Shown here: in pieces, positions 24,301-36,825 of the stretch
How the letters are laid out: every line of letters begins with the position of its first letter
Position numbering within the stretch: the first letter of the stretch is position 1
From: Scilla litardierei
Lineage: Eukaryota > Streptophyta > Magnoliopsida > Asparagales > Asparagaceae
Length of the DNA stretch: 64,000 nucleotides
Assembly: GCA_030789695.1 (NCBI GenBank)
Contig: CM061133.1
Coordinates: forward strand, 93,037,248-93,101,247
Direction: 5' to 3'
The notes under the pieces: model-generated
Databases searched by the model: none
What the model was told of the DNA's origin: nothing
What the model saw: the letters and a program-made list of their open reading frames with translations, nothing else
Program-made: the position numbers and the translations under genes

Positions 24301-25122
24301 ATTGCTTCCCCTGCGTCGAATCGAGCCAACTTCTTCACAAATCTCCTCCTAGGCGAGATTCGAGCATTCCATCCAACGGACGACCTTCAGTGACCTTGGT
24401 ATAGCATCGAATGGTGATTCTCACTATGTTGTTTCGACGAACCAAATGCTTTCCAGAGCTATGACTGTCTCCTTTAGAGACTGGCTGAATCTCTCAAGTC
24501 TCAAATGGCTCCACCAAGCCTCAATGCCCCTTCCTGGTGCCGACGTCAACTTCTTCGAGGAACCACATTGAGAAAGTCCAAACAATGCTTGAACTGTGCA
24601 CCCGATACAACCTTTGTCAGTTTTTCCGTCGGGTTGTCATTTGTTTCGATTTCCAACAAGTTGATGTCGTCGTCGTCTTCTCCCACATAGTCACTGACAA
24701 AGTGGAATCTATATCGTTATGCTTCGTGCGAGCATGGTGTAGAGAGAAGTATGCCCTCGTGGCTATTTATCTGAATAAACATCTTGTTTAATAAATGAAA
24801 GTATTCTTTCTGGTAATATATTGACTGAGTTATTTATTAATTACTTAGACTATTCCCTTGGATTCAAAATTAGGTCACACATGTTTTGCGATGTAGATTA
24901 CGATTATGAGAAATGTCTGACTGATAACAACTTGAATCTTAAAAGTGTTCGTGTTTATAGATGAGTCGAGATTGGGATATCGACACATCGGATAGACCAT
25001 TGTGTCTTAGTCTAGTTGGTCTCATAACCATGCGACTTGGCGAAGTCGGAGACAAGGCACAGGTGCTCACTAGAGAATGAGTTTAATGAATGACCCAAAC
25101 AAAGAGTTATTAAATGGTTCAA

Positions 25123-26934
25123 TGATCGCGCCCCGGGATACACACGCACCTGGGACAAGCAACTCGTAATCTTACCGTAAGCGCACGGTGTAGCGGCGAG
25201 TGGGTATCGAACTCAAGGAGGAACAATGACAGTGTCTCTTTCCAATCACCTAGCTATCAAAATGGTCGAGAATGGTTTGTGATATAATGGTCGCAATCAT
25301 TCAATTATAGAAAGAAATATCAATTAAAGAAAACGTCTAGGGATAGAGAATCCCCGCTACGGACCATATCTCATCGTTGTGATTCGTAGGTTTCATCATT
25401 GCTAGACTTGAATCTTAGGTGAACTAGTCGCAACTAAATGTAGAACCAAGCTCACACTCTCGTGCTATTTCCTGTCTATAGCAAACCTAGGGTAGGGCCC
25501 AATCTCTTGCAAACCCTAACCAAAGCCGCTAGCGTGAAGAACGTCATCATCGTTCAATCGTATCTCGAGCCCACTCTCATGCAAACTCGAGCTACGACCT
25601 AGGTTGAGATAGTTCCTACCCGTTCAATCTCTTGCAAACGGGTATTGGTATAGAATCACGATTGAAAACCCTAGCTTTGGTCCAATCACTTGCAAACCAA
25701 ATCTAGAGGAGTCCAATCGTAAATCTAAATCGAATTTCTAGGGCGTCCTATCAATCGGGACCCAATCTCTTACAAATTCCAATCGTTATGAATCCATAGC
25801 TATCCATAAGTAATCAATCCCAACCTAACCCTAATCAATTCTAGCAAGAATTTCACCAATTCATCACAATTTAGAAATAGGTTCTATAGGGTTCATCCAT
25901 ACGCCCTAAGACGATAAAACTACTCACTAATCATCATGAAATTCATAAGAAAATCAATAACAAAATCAACACAATTCATTGCAATAGAGAAATTATCAAC
26001 AAAAATAGGGGTTTTAATAAGAAGAGAGACAAACCAATGAGAATCCAATAGCATCCAACAAAAGTTGCCTTTTTAATCTCTCCAAAAAGACTTAATCTAA
26101 TGATCTAAAAAACTCTCAAAAAGGCTGCCAAAAAGCATCAAAAGTCCTCCTAAACTAGGGCAAAAACTGGGTTTAAATACCCCTCAAAAGCGCCCAGAAA
26201 ATCGTGACCAAAATGCCCCTGTGCAGCCCAGAAATCGCACTTTACGCAGCAGGCGGAGCGGCTCACTCGGCCGAGTGACAAATGTCACTCGGCCGAGTGA
26301 CAAACCATGTACATTTCCAGTAAGTCGGGGATTTTCGGGGGTCTGTCTTCGGAGGTGACTCGGCCGAGTGGCTTTACTCACTTGGCCGAGGGGCATTCAG
26401 TACTCGGCCGAGTCGGAACCCTCAATCGACTGACGGATTCCAGTAAGTTGGCTCCTTCGATGGGTGGATTTTCCCGTGCCACTCGGGTGAGGGGATCTCC
26501 ATACTCGGCCGAGTGGAATATCGTCACTCGGCTGAGTGCACGTTGATTTCCTTCTGAGGTGCGTGTCCGGTCTGGTCGGCCGAGTGGTCTTCTTACTCGG
26601 CCGAGTGAGTGCTTCACTCGGCCGAGTGACATGCTGTAGATGCCCAATCTTCATCATTTCGCCTCCTCGTCGCTCCTACGAAATTCCTTCTTCTTCCACT
26701 CGTCTTCCATCGCTGAATAGCCCTCAAAAGAGCCTTGGGTGACACTCCAGAGTGGGTGCACATCCTCTTGACCTCAAACTCACTCCAAATCGCTCCATAT
26801 CTCCTGAAATACGACAAAAACAAGAAATCGTGAAAAGCATCGCAATATTGTCGAATAATCACGAAAAACGCGATATGAGCGATCAAAGTGGCATGCAAAC
26901 ATGCAGAAAAAGGGTGTAAAATACGGAGTGATCA
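25123..26934 (-). repeat. 3' LTR of G2
   Basis: The LTR is 1812 bp and begins TGATCACTCCG and ends GCGCGATCA in element orientation. It contains a CTCGGCCGAG cluster (26262-26631) and a TATTTAAA box (26172-26179). It differs from its partner by scattered substitutions and by one fewer palindrome unit. Confidence 0.92.
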
Positions 26935-28959
26935 AAATCCCCCAAGCCTACCTCTTACTCGTCCTCGAGGAAGATGAGTAAAAAGCGAACCCGACGGGCA
27001 AAATAATGGAAAAGAAGGAAAGTAAAAATAAAAATACAATAGAAAGCGAAGAAGGGGGGTGCTAGATCATTTTTCTCAGGACGTGGGTTTTTCTTACTCA
27101 TATAGCATACATCGAATATAGAACACAATCAAAAGAATTTTATCCCGATATCATAGTATAATGCTGCATTCGAAAATAGAAAACCCCAAAATATCAAAAT
27201 AGCATGAAATATGGAATCATTCTAGGCTTAACATCGTTTGAAGCATCTAAAGCGGTATGCATAATCATAGATCACACACTTTTCACTTGAATGCTTTCTA
27301 TAAGGAGTATAAGAGATATCACACAATATGGAATAGTAAGAATAGAAAAGTATGGTTTTCATGAAATGAATGCTAAGTGTAGATTTCTGGATTTCGTGAA
27401 ACTTTAGCAATCTCACCGAGTACATAAGATTACTTAGCCTAGGTTGTCATGCACAGTCAGGTAGTCACTCTCACACACACCATTGGATCCTCTCCCCCAA
27501 GCTTATCCATAAGATGGTGGCATAAACAAATCAATATTTACATTCCCCATTTCTCTTGAAGCTCCAAAAAAATAAAAAAAATAAAAACAAAAGAGGGAAG
27601 AAAGAGAGAAAGAGCATGAGATGGTATCGTTTATAAACTTCTTTTCTGTTTTCTTCTCTTTTTCTCAATTTTTATCTTTTTCTCTCTCTTTTCTTTTTTT
27701 TGAATAAACATATATACATAAGAGAATAAGCGATCCTAAATCAAAAGAGAGAAGGATATACATGTATATTTTTTCTTTTTGATTTTGGGGTATTGGAGCA
27801 TGGGATATAATAGTGGGGAAATGTCGATAATAGACTTGCTAAGGGGGGATTCACCAATGGATTTCAAATAGAGAAATAATGCTCAAGATATGTGGAGAAA
27901 GAAATAAATGTATCGCTCGGTTCACTCTATAGGACGTGCACGACAACTTTCAGCAGAGTAATATAATCTACTCAGTTTAATCTCAAAAAGTAAACTAGTC
28001 CATATATATCATCCTAGCAAACATTCAATCAACCTGAAGGTGAAGCTTACAATTCATGCAATAAGAAGTGATACGAGAAAGGAAAGCAGTACTCCAGATA
28101 TAAGCAATCAATGCGTGAAGCTTGGTGTGTTTTCTATGAGAAGCATACATATGAATCATCAGACATCAGCTAATAACAGAATTTCATCCATATTCATACA
28201 GAAAAAGAGTGGGTTACTATTTCAAATGCAAAGCAGAACATAGCATATGATATCTGAAACAAAAGCTAGGACATGACAAAATAGCATGCATACAGAGATA
28301 AGCCAACACCACGTCATCATCATCACAGATAAGTCATCTCTAGCAAAAGATGAAAGAAACAAAGATAAAAGAAAATAGAACTATATGTACAATGCAGCAC
28401 ACTCAAAAAAGATAAGAAAACGTGATGCATGATAAAAAGTGAAAAAGTGGTGAAAATAAGTGCAAAAGTGGAAAGAAAATGTGAGAAATAAAAAATAAAG
28501 GGCGGCAAAAAAAATAAAAATAAAAAGTGTGAGAACTCACTCCCCCAGGCTGAAGGGCACAATGTCCTCAATGTGCAAAGTGTGGCACATCGAGAGACGT
28601 GAAGTGGGTGGGGTGGGTGGGGATGCATGCATGATGAAAAAGAAAGAAAAACAAAAAGAAAAAATGATGTGAATGGATGTGATGCATGCAAATATCAGTA
28701 TGGTGCAGATATAAGTGTCCCCAAAAAGTCTCTCCCTCACTCCCAAAAAGATATAAAAAGATATGATCAGAAAGGCACCAAAGTAGTACGTGGAGGAGGG
28801 GGGCAAAAATCACTAGGCCCAAGAACAAACGGGCAGCAAAACGACAAAAATATCAGAGGCATCAAGAGTGTGCCTAAGCTGGTGGGGGCGTTGCACCAGC
28901 ACCGTCTCGTAGCGGAGGTGGAGGTGGAGGTGGTGGGCGTGGTAGCTGCTGGGTGGGTG
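26935..28959 (-). other. G2 3' non-coding tail with three polypurine-like tracts
   Basis: Low-complexity A/T-rich sequence on either side of 27570-27770. In element orientation GGCTTGGGGGA adjoins the LTR (26938-26948). AGCTTGGGGGA lies at 27493-27503 and AGCCTGGGGGA at 28541-28551. The first is the expected polypurine tract, and the others are spare copies. Near the third copy is CACATTGAGGACATTGTG, related to the motif at 48711 in G1. Confidence 0.7.
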
Positions 28960-30872
28960 TCGGTGGGGGGGGGGGGGCAGACGTGCCAGAATCTGATTCA
29001 AGCAAGCCTGAATATCGGGAAGCATGGCGAAGCGGGTCTGCATGGAACTAACTGTGGCGGAGAGAGCCCTAAAGTCCCCTCTAAGTCCGCTAACAGCCCG
29101 TCCAAGAGCACGAATGCTCTGAACTAGAGTGTCGGGGGTGGTGGAGCAGAGGGATGCACAGGTCTAACAGGTGAAGTGCAGGGCTGTCTCACGCGGGCAG
29201 TGTAGAGGATGGGTCCAGCAGGGTAGTGGGGTAGTGGTGCTGTGCTCACTACGTGATGCCCAACCTCGCTTTGAGGCTGGGACGCAGGCTGGATCGAAGC
29301 GGAAGCAGCATCAGCAGTGTTAGAAGTCAAAATGGGCGACGAGGCGGCGGGAGAGGTCAGTGACGCAGACGTGGGGACAGAAGTCACGACGCTCTTGATA
29401 AAGACAGGATTGGTGGAGACCCAAAGGTCGACGACTGGGGAGGCTGTGAAGGTCACAAAAGATGACTCCCCAGGAGTCATGGATAGCAATCCGGAGAGGG
29501 TCTCCATGGTAGCGGTAAAGGAAGACTTGCCGCTCTCAAGAATGGTGGGTGGACGCTCGGGGCTCAGTGTGGCAATGGGCTCAACGGAAATAGGCGCAGT
29601 GGTGGTGGCGGTGGACAACTCAGCTAAAGTGCTCCCGACACTAACAGACGTGGGGACAGAGGTGTCGGGAGATGAAGACAGTGCAGGCGCAGGCTGAGGG
29701 ATCACATGGTCGACATGTGGTGCAGGAGGTGCCTGCGCAGCATCCTCGAGCTCAAGCACGTAGGCGGCGGGGATAAGAAGATCCATCACTGGAATCCAGT
29801 CCCTGTGAGCCGGTCCAATATGTGTCCGAGCGGGGCTCGGGAGAACCATGTAATCAGCGCTGAAGGGACCGTGCAACCACACCCAGTGCCGATGACCATG
29901 GGGACGAAGCATCTTAATCCGGGTCATAACATCTATCGAAAGCGTAGTGGGGCCCAGAGCTCGACGCAGGTCGTCCGGAAGGTCGACACCGGTCATAAGT
30001 GCTAAAAGGGTTATCAGACCACCGCAACAGATAGGTGAGCAAGCGCTCATCGAAATGATAATGCGGTCTAAAAACCAACTGGCAATGTCGATCTCGACGA
30101 CGGGGACCAAATCGTCACTACCCCTATCTAGAACCCTAGGGCGAGTCATCGCATAGAGCATGTAGAGCTCTGGCGTAGACATGGTCCCGTGCTCGTACCT
30201 CACGTGGAAAGTAGTCTCCATAAGGCGCTGTGGAATGCGGAGGTAGGGGTGGAGGATAGCAGATGCCTTGGCCCAACTTGGGTCAAAGCCAAATGGGGAT
30301 CCCGTGATCCGTGTCCAGAAGGTGTGGGTGTCGAATGACGGGGGTGGGATGTGCGTGGGAGCGTAGGCACGGTCAGGGTCAGGGACAGCGGGCCACATGA
30401 AAAATGCTCTAAGAATGTTGAGAGTGATCGTGCACTCTCGATCCATCAGACGGAAGGAGCATCCTCCAGGGGTCCGGTCAATGGAACTGAGGACCTCTAG
30501 TGTCGGACGGATGTGAGTATCAGCCGATACCGACAGAAAATCACGCCATCCCACGTTGTCATACAACGTGAGAAGCCCCTCAAGTACCCCTAGGTGGTCT
30601 AGGTCAGCTAGGTGTGCAAACCTAGAGGGTACTATCGAGTGATGGCAGATACGCTAGAATCTGGCGCGATGTGCGTCATTTCGAAACGTAATCCCCATCG
30701 GCCCGACGGCAAGAGCAGGTGGAGGGACGGGATCATCAGGGATCGGCTGTGTAGGTGGTGGTGGTGGGCTTGGTGGAGGGGAGTCATCCCTAGCGGAAGA
30801 GGGACCAGGATCATCGGTCCTCTTCTGCTTCGAAGCGGCTCCCCATGTACGTAGCCTAGTGCGCAGCGGCAT
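28960..30872 (-). pseudogene. Second ORF of G2, Athila ORF-like protein
   Basis: The start is ATG at 30870-30872 (MPLRTRLRTWG), followed by a P/S-rich segment. An in-frame stop lies near 30654. The long frame from 30566 to 29124 then encodes a globular region (FRLMDRECTITLNILRAFF, FDPSWAKASAILHP, CCGGLITLLALMTGVDLP). I recognise this as the plant Athila-type retroelement ORF of unknown function. A 180-residue S/T/P/A-rich tail follows. A frameshift near 29125 leads to a short coiled-coil-like end (LVQSIRALGRAVSGLRGDF). In Athila elements an ORF at this place is called env-like by position, but I see no signal peptide or transmembrane helix here. The gene is nearly open despite the missing pol. 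Confidence 0.65.
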
Positions 30873-31212
30873 GTGTGCCGCGAGACGTGTCCCAACCAAA
30901 TAAGTAATGTGACGTGCTAAATGATATAACAAGTATACCTGAACATGTTGCGAGAGCAATCAGCAGTGTGTGCGAAGAGACGCCTCCACCGCGAAGCTCA
31001 AAGCGCGTCCAAAAACTCCCCAAAGCTCCCCTAAGCTAGCCAGCAAACGATCAAATCAGCGAATAATATTTAATAAATATGTGGAAGATAGGGGATAATA
31101 GATAGATATGGAAATTAATTTGAATTTGGGGTTTACGGGCGTACAAATCAAGAGAAATAGGGAGAAATGGGGTTTTGGGGGCAAAACAGGGGTGATCGGA
31201 GGCGGCGCCGGC

Positions 31213-31237
31213 GGGGGGGGGGGGGGGGGGGGGGGGG
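31213..31237 (+). repeat. Homopolymer of 25 G
   Basis: This uninterrupted G run sits in the G2 non-coding zone. On the element's sense strand it is poly-C. It can form a G-quadruplex on the plus strand and may be a length polymorphism or sequencing weak point. A shorter run of 13 G lies at 28965-28977. Confidence 0.95.
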
Positions 31238-31417
31238 TAGCCGGTCGTCGACGGTCGACGGGGTGTCGGTCGCCGGTGAGGGGGGCCGGCTCGGGCGTCA
31301 GCGAGGGTGAATCGGGGGAGGGCAAGTCACAGCGGGTGAAGGAAGCGGAATCGGCAGCGGCTCGGGCGAAAAAAATTGGGAAATTTTGAGTATCGTGAAT
31401 CGCGTCCGATGCCGCCG

Positions 31418-31770
31418 CTTATGTAGGAAATGTTACGACTCGGCCGAGTGATAATGTCACTCGGCCGAGTGGCGAAACTAAAAAAAATTTCAAATTCTCC
31501 TCGCCACTTACGACTCGGCCGAGTGTCTTTGGTTCACTCGGCCGAAGGGAGAAACTCAACTCGGCCGAGTGGCTCTGCCACTCAGCAATTCTTGAGCTAG
31601 GAGGGTATCTGTTTCACTCGGCTGAGTAATAAGGTACTCGGCCGAGTGGCAATTAAGACTAAAAGTTACAGAAAGTGACAGAGAGTTGGTCTGTAGAAAC
31701 TTCCCTGTTTGGTGCTCCACTCGGCCGAGTGGAGCCTTTGCTCGGCCAAGTGGTATAAGCTACTCGGCCG
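31418..31770 (-). promoter_or_regulatory. Internal CTCGGCCGAG cluster upstream of the G2 second ORF
   Basis: About nine CTCGGCCGAG sites or variants lie between 31437 and 31770. Two of them are 21 bp apart (GGCC at 31442 and 31463). The same motif fills the LTR promoter, but the flanks are not LTR sequence. In element orientation the cluster precedes the second ORF (ATG at 30872) by about 550 bp. A promoter role is inferred from position and from parallels in G1 and C1. Confidence 0.5.
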
Positions 31771-32435
31771 AGTGAAGTGCTGTTTTCCGCATCGGCTCTC
31801 CGTTTTCGCTCCAGTCTCTGTTTTTCTTCCACCAGTCTGTTTCTTCCTCCTCCTAAGGCCTAAGCGCATTCCTGGAGCGCTCTTCCTTGCCTCGGTCATC
31901 CTCCATATGAGTGATCTCCCTTTCTCCTTCTCCTGTCATGAAAATTAGGACCCGTTGTCACGATTTTCATGGACACTAGCCTCTAAACACTAATAAAAGT
32001 CTAAACCAAAAATGAAAATCAAATAAAAACAATGCAAAAACTGTTGGGTTGCCTCCTGACAAGCGCTCATTTAAGGTCATGAGCTCGACCCCTTTAGATA
32101 TTCGTTTAGCTCGTGATGTTGGGCGCATACGAGATACGCCCGTCAAATTTATCGGGAAGGCCACTTGGATTTGGGTCGTGATGATTCGTGGTCTTCCTCA
32201 GTGCCCCCTCATCATGGGTAATGTTGGGGGATAAGTCCCCTAAGCTTGAGCTAGTTCCTATCTTCTTCTTGGCCGGTGACACCGATCTTCTATTCGGTGG
32301 AGCTTTATTTGGTTTCTTGGCCGTTGAGAGCTTGCAAAGCTCTCGTATTCTTGCGACATCAGTGTAGCCTTCATCATCATCCGTGGAGCTATCTGGAGGG
32401 TCCTCCAACTCCTCTTCTTCGCTAGAAGCTTGGCC

Positions 32436-34865
32436 TTATTCGAAGCCATCGTCATGGAGAGCACCAATAGAGTGGGGGATTGCTTCTTCAATCATTTCAT
32501 CGAGGAGATCCAAATAGTCCAACTCCTCATGATAGGGCATATGCTTCATGGCTTTGGATATGTGAAGCTCAACCTCGATGTTCCCTACATTCAAGGATAT
32601 GGTTCCTTCCCGCACGTCGACGATAACACCGGCGGTGGACAGGAACGGGCGTCCAAGTATAAGTGAAGTGTTGCCCTCTTCCTTGATGTCCATGATAATG
32701 AAATCGCAAGGTAAGCATATTCCTCCTGGAACTTGAATCGGAATGTTCTCCGCAATCCCTATCGGCCTAGTAATCCGACCGTCCGCAAGTTGAATTCTCA
32801 TGTCGGTCGGCTTCAAGTCGGTGCCCGTGTTCAATTTTCGGAACATGCTAAGGGGCATAAGGCTCATACTCACGCCCAAGTCAACTAAAGCTTTTTGCAA
32901 CGGGACGCCTCAAAGTGTGTAAGGGATGCGAAAACTCCCGGGATCCTTGAATTTCGCGGGCTCTTTCTCCTTCCTGGTAAACCAAGTTCCTTGTTCCGCA
33001 AGCATGATTTTCTCCTTCCTTTTCTTTCCCGATATCAAGTCCTTCAAGAACTTCACGTAAGACGGGATCTCCACTATTGCATCTAAGAAAGGAATATTGA
33101 GGCTTACTCCCCTCAAATATTCAAGAAACTTGGCAAGCCTTTTCTCTATCTTGGCTCTAGCTAGACATTGTGGAAACGGCACCGGTGGCATGTAGCGGCG
33201 CTCATCAATTGGCTTTGCCACTTCAGAATTTCCTCCTCCAATCGGCTCCTTTTGGCTCTCCTCCTCAATTTCCGGCTCTTTTTCTTCCAAAATATCCACC
33301 TCGGGTTGCTTGTTTTGGGTCATGGCGGGAGTGGTATCCTTCCTGCCCATTGTTGTAACCGCAACCACCACATTGATGTGTCCGGTGTTGCTCCGTGGAT
33401 TGGGCTCGGGTTGAGCCGGTAATTTTTGGGCGTTCTTGTTGAGCAACACAAGTTGCTCTCCAAGTTGAGCGATGACGGTATTTAATGAATCTTGTCCCGC
33501 CGTCAATCTAGCATTGATCTTTCTTTTCTCCACCATGAATTCCTCCACACTAGCTTCATGGTCCGATGATAGTTGAGCTTGAGGTGGGTTGGGAGCTATC
33601 CAACCTTGGTTGTAACCGGGCGGTCTATACGGTCCCGCTTGTTGCCTAGGCTGGTAATTTTGTTGCAGTGGCCGCCTTGGTTGGTACTGAGGTTGTAGTG
33701 GTGGAGGTCGGGCTTGAGGAAGTTGTTGTGGCGGGCGGTTCAAAGCACAATCATTGTTTGCATATAAAAATCCCGGATGGTTTCTAGCGGCCAGGTTGGC
33801 CCAATATCCGGAGTTCCCCGCAACATATTGCACTTGTTCCCAGGCCACCTCTCCATGCTCCCCTCCTACATACATGACTTGAGATTGGTCTTGCCAATCA
33901 CTCATATTGCTTATCGGCGTAGATGTAGAGGGTGCTCCATGTGGCTCGGTGATATACTTCTCAAGCCTCTTCACGACCTTGTGGAGAGAGTCAAATTTGT
34001 TCGAAAGCTCCGCTACGGCCTTGGCCTCATAAATGCTAGTGGGCTTCAAGGAGGACGAAGAATGTCCTCGCTCGTCACCCCATTTTTGGTTATGAGGCCA
34101 TCTCCTCTAACAAGGCCGTAGCTTCATCCGGGGTCTTTGATAATATGGCTCCATTGGCGGTTGCGTCTATAATTTGCTTCGTGCGCGGTTGGAGTCCATT
34201 ATAAAAACTGTGAACAAGTTCCCAATCTTCTATACTGTAATGGGGGCATTGATGTTGTAAATCCTTGAAGCGCTCCCATGCCTCATAGAGGGTCTCCTGC
34301 GGTCCTTGCTTGAAGGACATGAGAGCACTCCGTATTTTTACCGTCTTGGATGGCGGGTAGAATTTGTCGATGAAGGCGCTAGCCAACTCATCCCAAGTGG
34401 TGAATATACCTTCCGCCTGTGTCCTCAACCAATATAAAGCTTTGTCTTTGAGTGTAAAGGGGAAGGGTTGCAGTCGGATTGCATCAACAGAAACGCCCGG
34501 CATTTTGAAGGTGGCACATTTGGACAAGAAAAGCTGGATGTGATAATGCGGATTCTCATGGGAGTTCCCATGAAACGGGTCTTGTTGCATCAATACTACC
34601 AAGCCCGTCTTTAGCTCAAAATTCTTGTCCGCCGCCAATTCCGGCATGGCGATTGATGATGTGGTGGAAGAAGTCTTCGGCCAAAGCCTATCTCTGATGG
34701 ATATGATCCTCTCCATACGTGCCGCTAGCTCCTCCAGTGTCTCCGTACGGTTCATACAATTGTCCTCCGTAGCGTGCATTCTCTCGGCTCTGATCCTCCT
34801 CTCGGTACGCTCGATCTCCGGATCAAATATAATATTCTCTGGATCCGCCGCGATCACGTGTTCAT
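32436..34865 (-). pseudogene. gag-pro: gag-protease of G2
   Basis: A candidate start ATG is at 34863-34865, matching the start at 56678, but a TGA follows four codons later and the frame then shifts. The Gag domain reads from about 34830 to 34090 (LVVLMQQDPFHGN, LYEAWERFKDLQHQCPH). A frameshift near 34080 leads into the Q/P-rich linker and the protease-proximal region (32910-34049, with FLEYLRGVSLNIPFLDAI). An in-frame TGA at 32910-32912 separates this from the retropepsin domain, which has the active site DLGVS and the block LILGRPFLSTAGVIVDV (32436-32900). No zinc knuckle is visible. The family is Athila-like. Beyond the protease no pol domains follow. Confidence 0.87.
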
Positions 34866-34980
34866 GCAAAGAGAAACAGAGTTTCAAAGGAATTGTTAGC
34901 ACGATAGATAGGTAAAAAATAGAAACAATAATAAAGTAAAAAGAAATAACTAAGTATGTAGACTCAAACACTGTCGCCTT

Positions 34981-34997
34981 CCCTGGCAACGGTGCCA
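34981..34997 (-). other. Primer binding site of G2, tRNA-Asp type
   Basis: Reads TGGCACCGTTGCCAGGG in element orientation, two mismatches from perfect pairing with plant tRNA-Asp. It lies six bases from the LTR end. Confidence 0.85.
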
Positions 34998-35003
34998 AAA
35001 ACT

Positions 35004-36825
35004 TGATCGCGCCCCGGGATACACACACACCCGGGACAAGCGACTCGTAGTCTTACCGCAAGCGCACGGTGTTGCAGCGAGCGGGTATCGAACTCGGGGA
35101 GGAACAATGACAGTGTCTCTTTCTAATCACCTAGCTATCAAAATGGTCGAGAATGGTTTGTGATATAATGGTCGCAATCGTTCAATTATAGAAAGAAATA
35201 TCAATTAAAGAAAACGTCTAGGGATAGAGAATCCCCGCTACAGACCGTATCTCATCGTTGTGATTCGTAGGTTTCATCATTGCTAGACTTGAATCTTAGG
35301 TGAACTAGTCGCAACTAAATGTAGAACCAAGCTCACACTCTCGTGCTATTGTCAGTCTATGGCAAACCTAGGGTAGGGCCCAATCTCTTGCAAACCCTAA
35401 CCTAAGCCGCTAGCGTGAAGAACGACATCATCGTTCAATCGTATCTCGAGCCCACTCTCGTGCAAACTCGAGCTACGACCTAGGTTGAGATAGTTCCTAC
35501 CCATCCAATCTCTTGCAAACGGGTATTGGTATAGAGTCACGATTGAAAATCCTAGCTTTGGTCCAATCTCTTGCAAACCAATTCTAGAGGTCGTAAATCT
35601 AAATCGAATTTCTAGGGCTTCCTATCAATCGGGACCCAATCTCTTACAAATCACAATCGATATGAATCCCTAGCTATCCGTAATTAATCAATCCCAACCT
35701 AACCCTAATTAATTCTAGCAATAATTTCACCAATTCATCACAATTTAGAAATAGGGTCTACAGGGTTCATCCCTACGCCCTAAGACGATAAAACTACTCA
35801 CTAATCGTCATGCAATTCATAAGAAAATCAATAACAAAATCAACACAATTCATTGCAATAGAGAAATTATCAACAAAAATAGGGTTTTTAATAAGAAGAG
35901 AGACAAACCAATGAGAATCCAATAGCATCCATCAAAAGTTGCCTTTTTAATCTCTCCAAAAAGACTAAATCTAATGATCTAAAAAACTCTCAAAAAGGCT
36001 GCCAAAAAGCATCAAAAAGTCCTCCTAAACTAGGGAAAAAACTGGGTTTAAATACCCCTCAAAATCGCCCAGAAAATGTGACCAAAATGCCCATGCGCAG
36101 CCCAGAAATCGCACTTTACGCAGCAGGCGGAGTGGCTCACTCGGCCGAGTGACAAATGTCACTCGGCCGAGTGACATTTGTCACTCGGCCGAGTGACAAA
36201 CCCTGTACATTTCCAGTAAGTCGGGGATTTCCGGGGGTCCGTCTTCGGAGGTGACTCGGCCGAGTGGCTTTACTCACTCGGCCGAGGGGCATTCGGTACT
36301 CGACCGAGTCGGAACCCTCAATCGCCTGACGGATTCCAGTAAGTCGGCTCCTTCGATGGGTGGATTTTCCTGTGCCACTCGGGTGAGGGGATCTCCATAC
36401 TCGGCCGAGTGGAATATCGTCACTCGGCCGAGTGCACACATTTCCTTCTGAGGTGCGTGTCCGGTCTGGTCGGCCGAGTGGTCTTCTTGCTCGGCCGAGT
36501 GAGTGCTTCACTCGGCCGAGTGACATGCTGTAGATGCCCAATCTTCATCATTTCGCCTCCTCGTCGCTCCTACAAAATTCCTTCTTCCACTCGTCTTCCA
36601 TCGCCGAATAGCCCTCAAAAGAGCCTTTGGTGACACTCTGGAGTGGGTGCACATCCTCTTGACCTCAAACTCACTCCGAATCGCTCCATATCTCCTGAAA
36701 TACGACAAAAACAAGAAATCTTGAAAAGCTTCGCAATATTGTCGAATAATCGTGAAAAACTCGATATGGGCGATCAAAGTGGCATACAAACATGCAGAAA
36801 AAGGGTGTAAAATATGGAGTGATCA
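35004..36825 (-). repeat. 5' LTR of G2
   Basis: The LTR is 1822 bp and adjoins the PBS at 34981-34997. The CTCGGCCGAG cluster is at 36136-36527, and the TATTTAAA box is at 36047-36054. It has three phased units at 36138-36199 where the other LTR has two. Confidence 0.92.
36047..36527 (-). promoter_or_regulatory. G2 LTR promoter: CTCGGCCGAG palindrome cluster and TATA-like box
   Basis: About a dozen CTCGGCCGAG sites and one- or two-base variants lie within 400 bp. Three are exactly 22 bp apart (GGCC at 36143, 36165 and 36187). Each sits in a longer palindrome such as GTCACTCGGCCGAGTGAC. The TATTTAAA box is 82 bp or more downstream in element orientation. The matching cluster in the 3' LTR is at 26262-26631. 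Confidence 0.62.

Larger units (their letters stand above)
30873..32435 (-). other. G2 non-coding zone between protease and second ORF
   Basis: No protein is recognisable here. It holds the internal CTCGGCCGAG cluster (31437-31770), a weak TATA-like TACATAAG (31418-31425, minus strand) and a 25-G homopolymer at 31213-31237. In an autonomous Athila element RT, RNase H and integrase would follow the protease, so their absence here is notable. Confidence 0.7.
25123..36825 (-). mobile_element. Athila-like Ty3/gypsy element (family G2), complete but lacking RT, RNase H and integrase
   Basis: The element has LTRs at 25123-26934 (3' LTR) and 35004-36825 (5' LTR) and is flanked by TTCAA on both sides (25118-25122 and 36826-36830). 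On the minus strand the order is PBS for tRNA-Asp, gag-protease (broken), a non-coding zone with a palindrome cluster, a second ORF, a low-complexity tail with three polypurine-like tracts, and the LTR. No frame in 26935-34997 carries RT, RNase H or integrase motifs. It is therefore non-autonomous and would need proteins from a relative. It is nested in other retroelement-like sequence. Confidence 0.9.

Noticed and set aside
28323..28828. Overlapping minus-strand hydrophobic ORFs
   Set aside because: Same composition artefact in the A-rich plus strand of the G2 tail.
29124..30566. Retroviral envelope gene
   Set aside because: Only the position suggests env; no signal peptide, glycoprotein features or transmembrane helix were seen.
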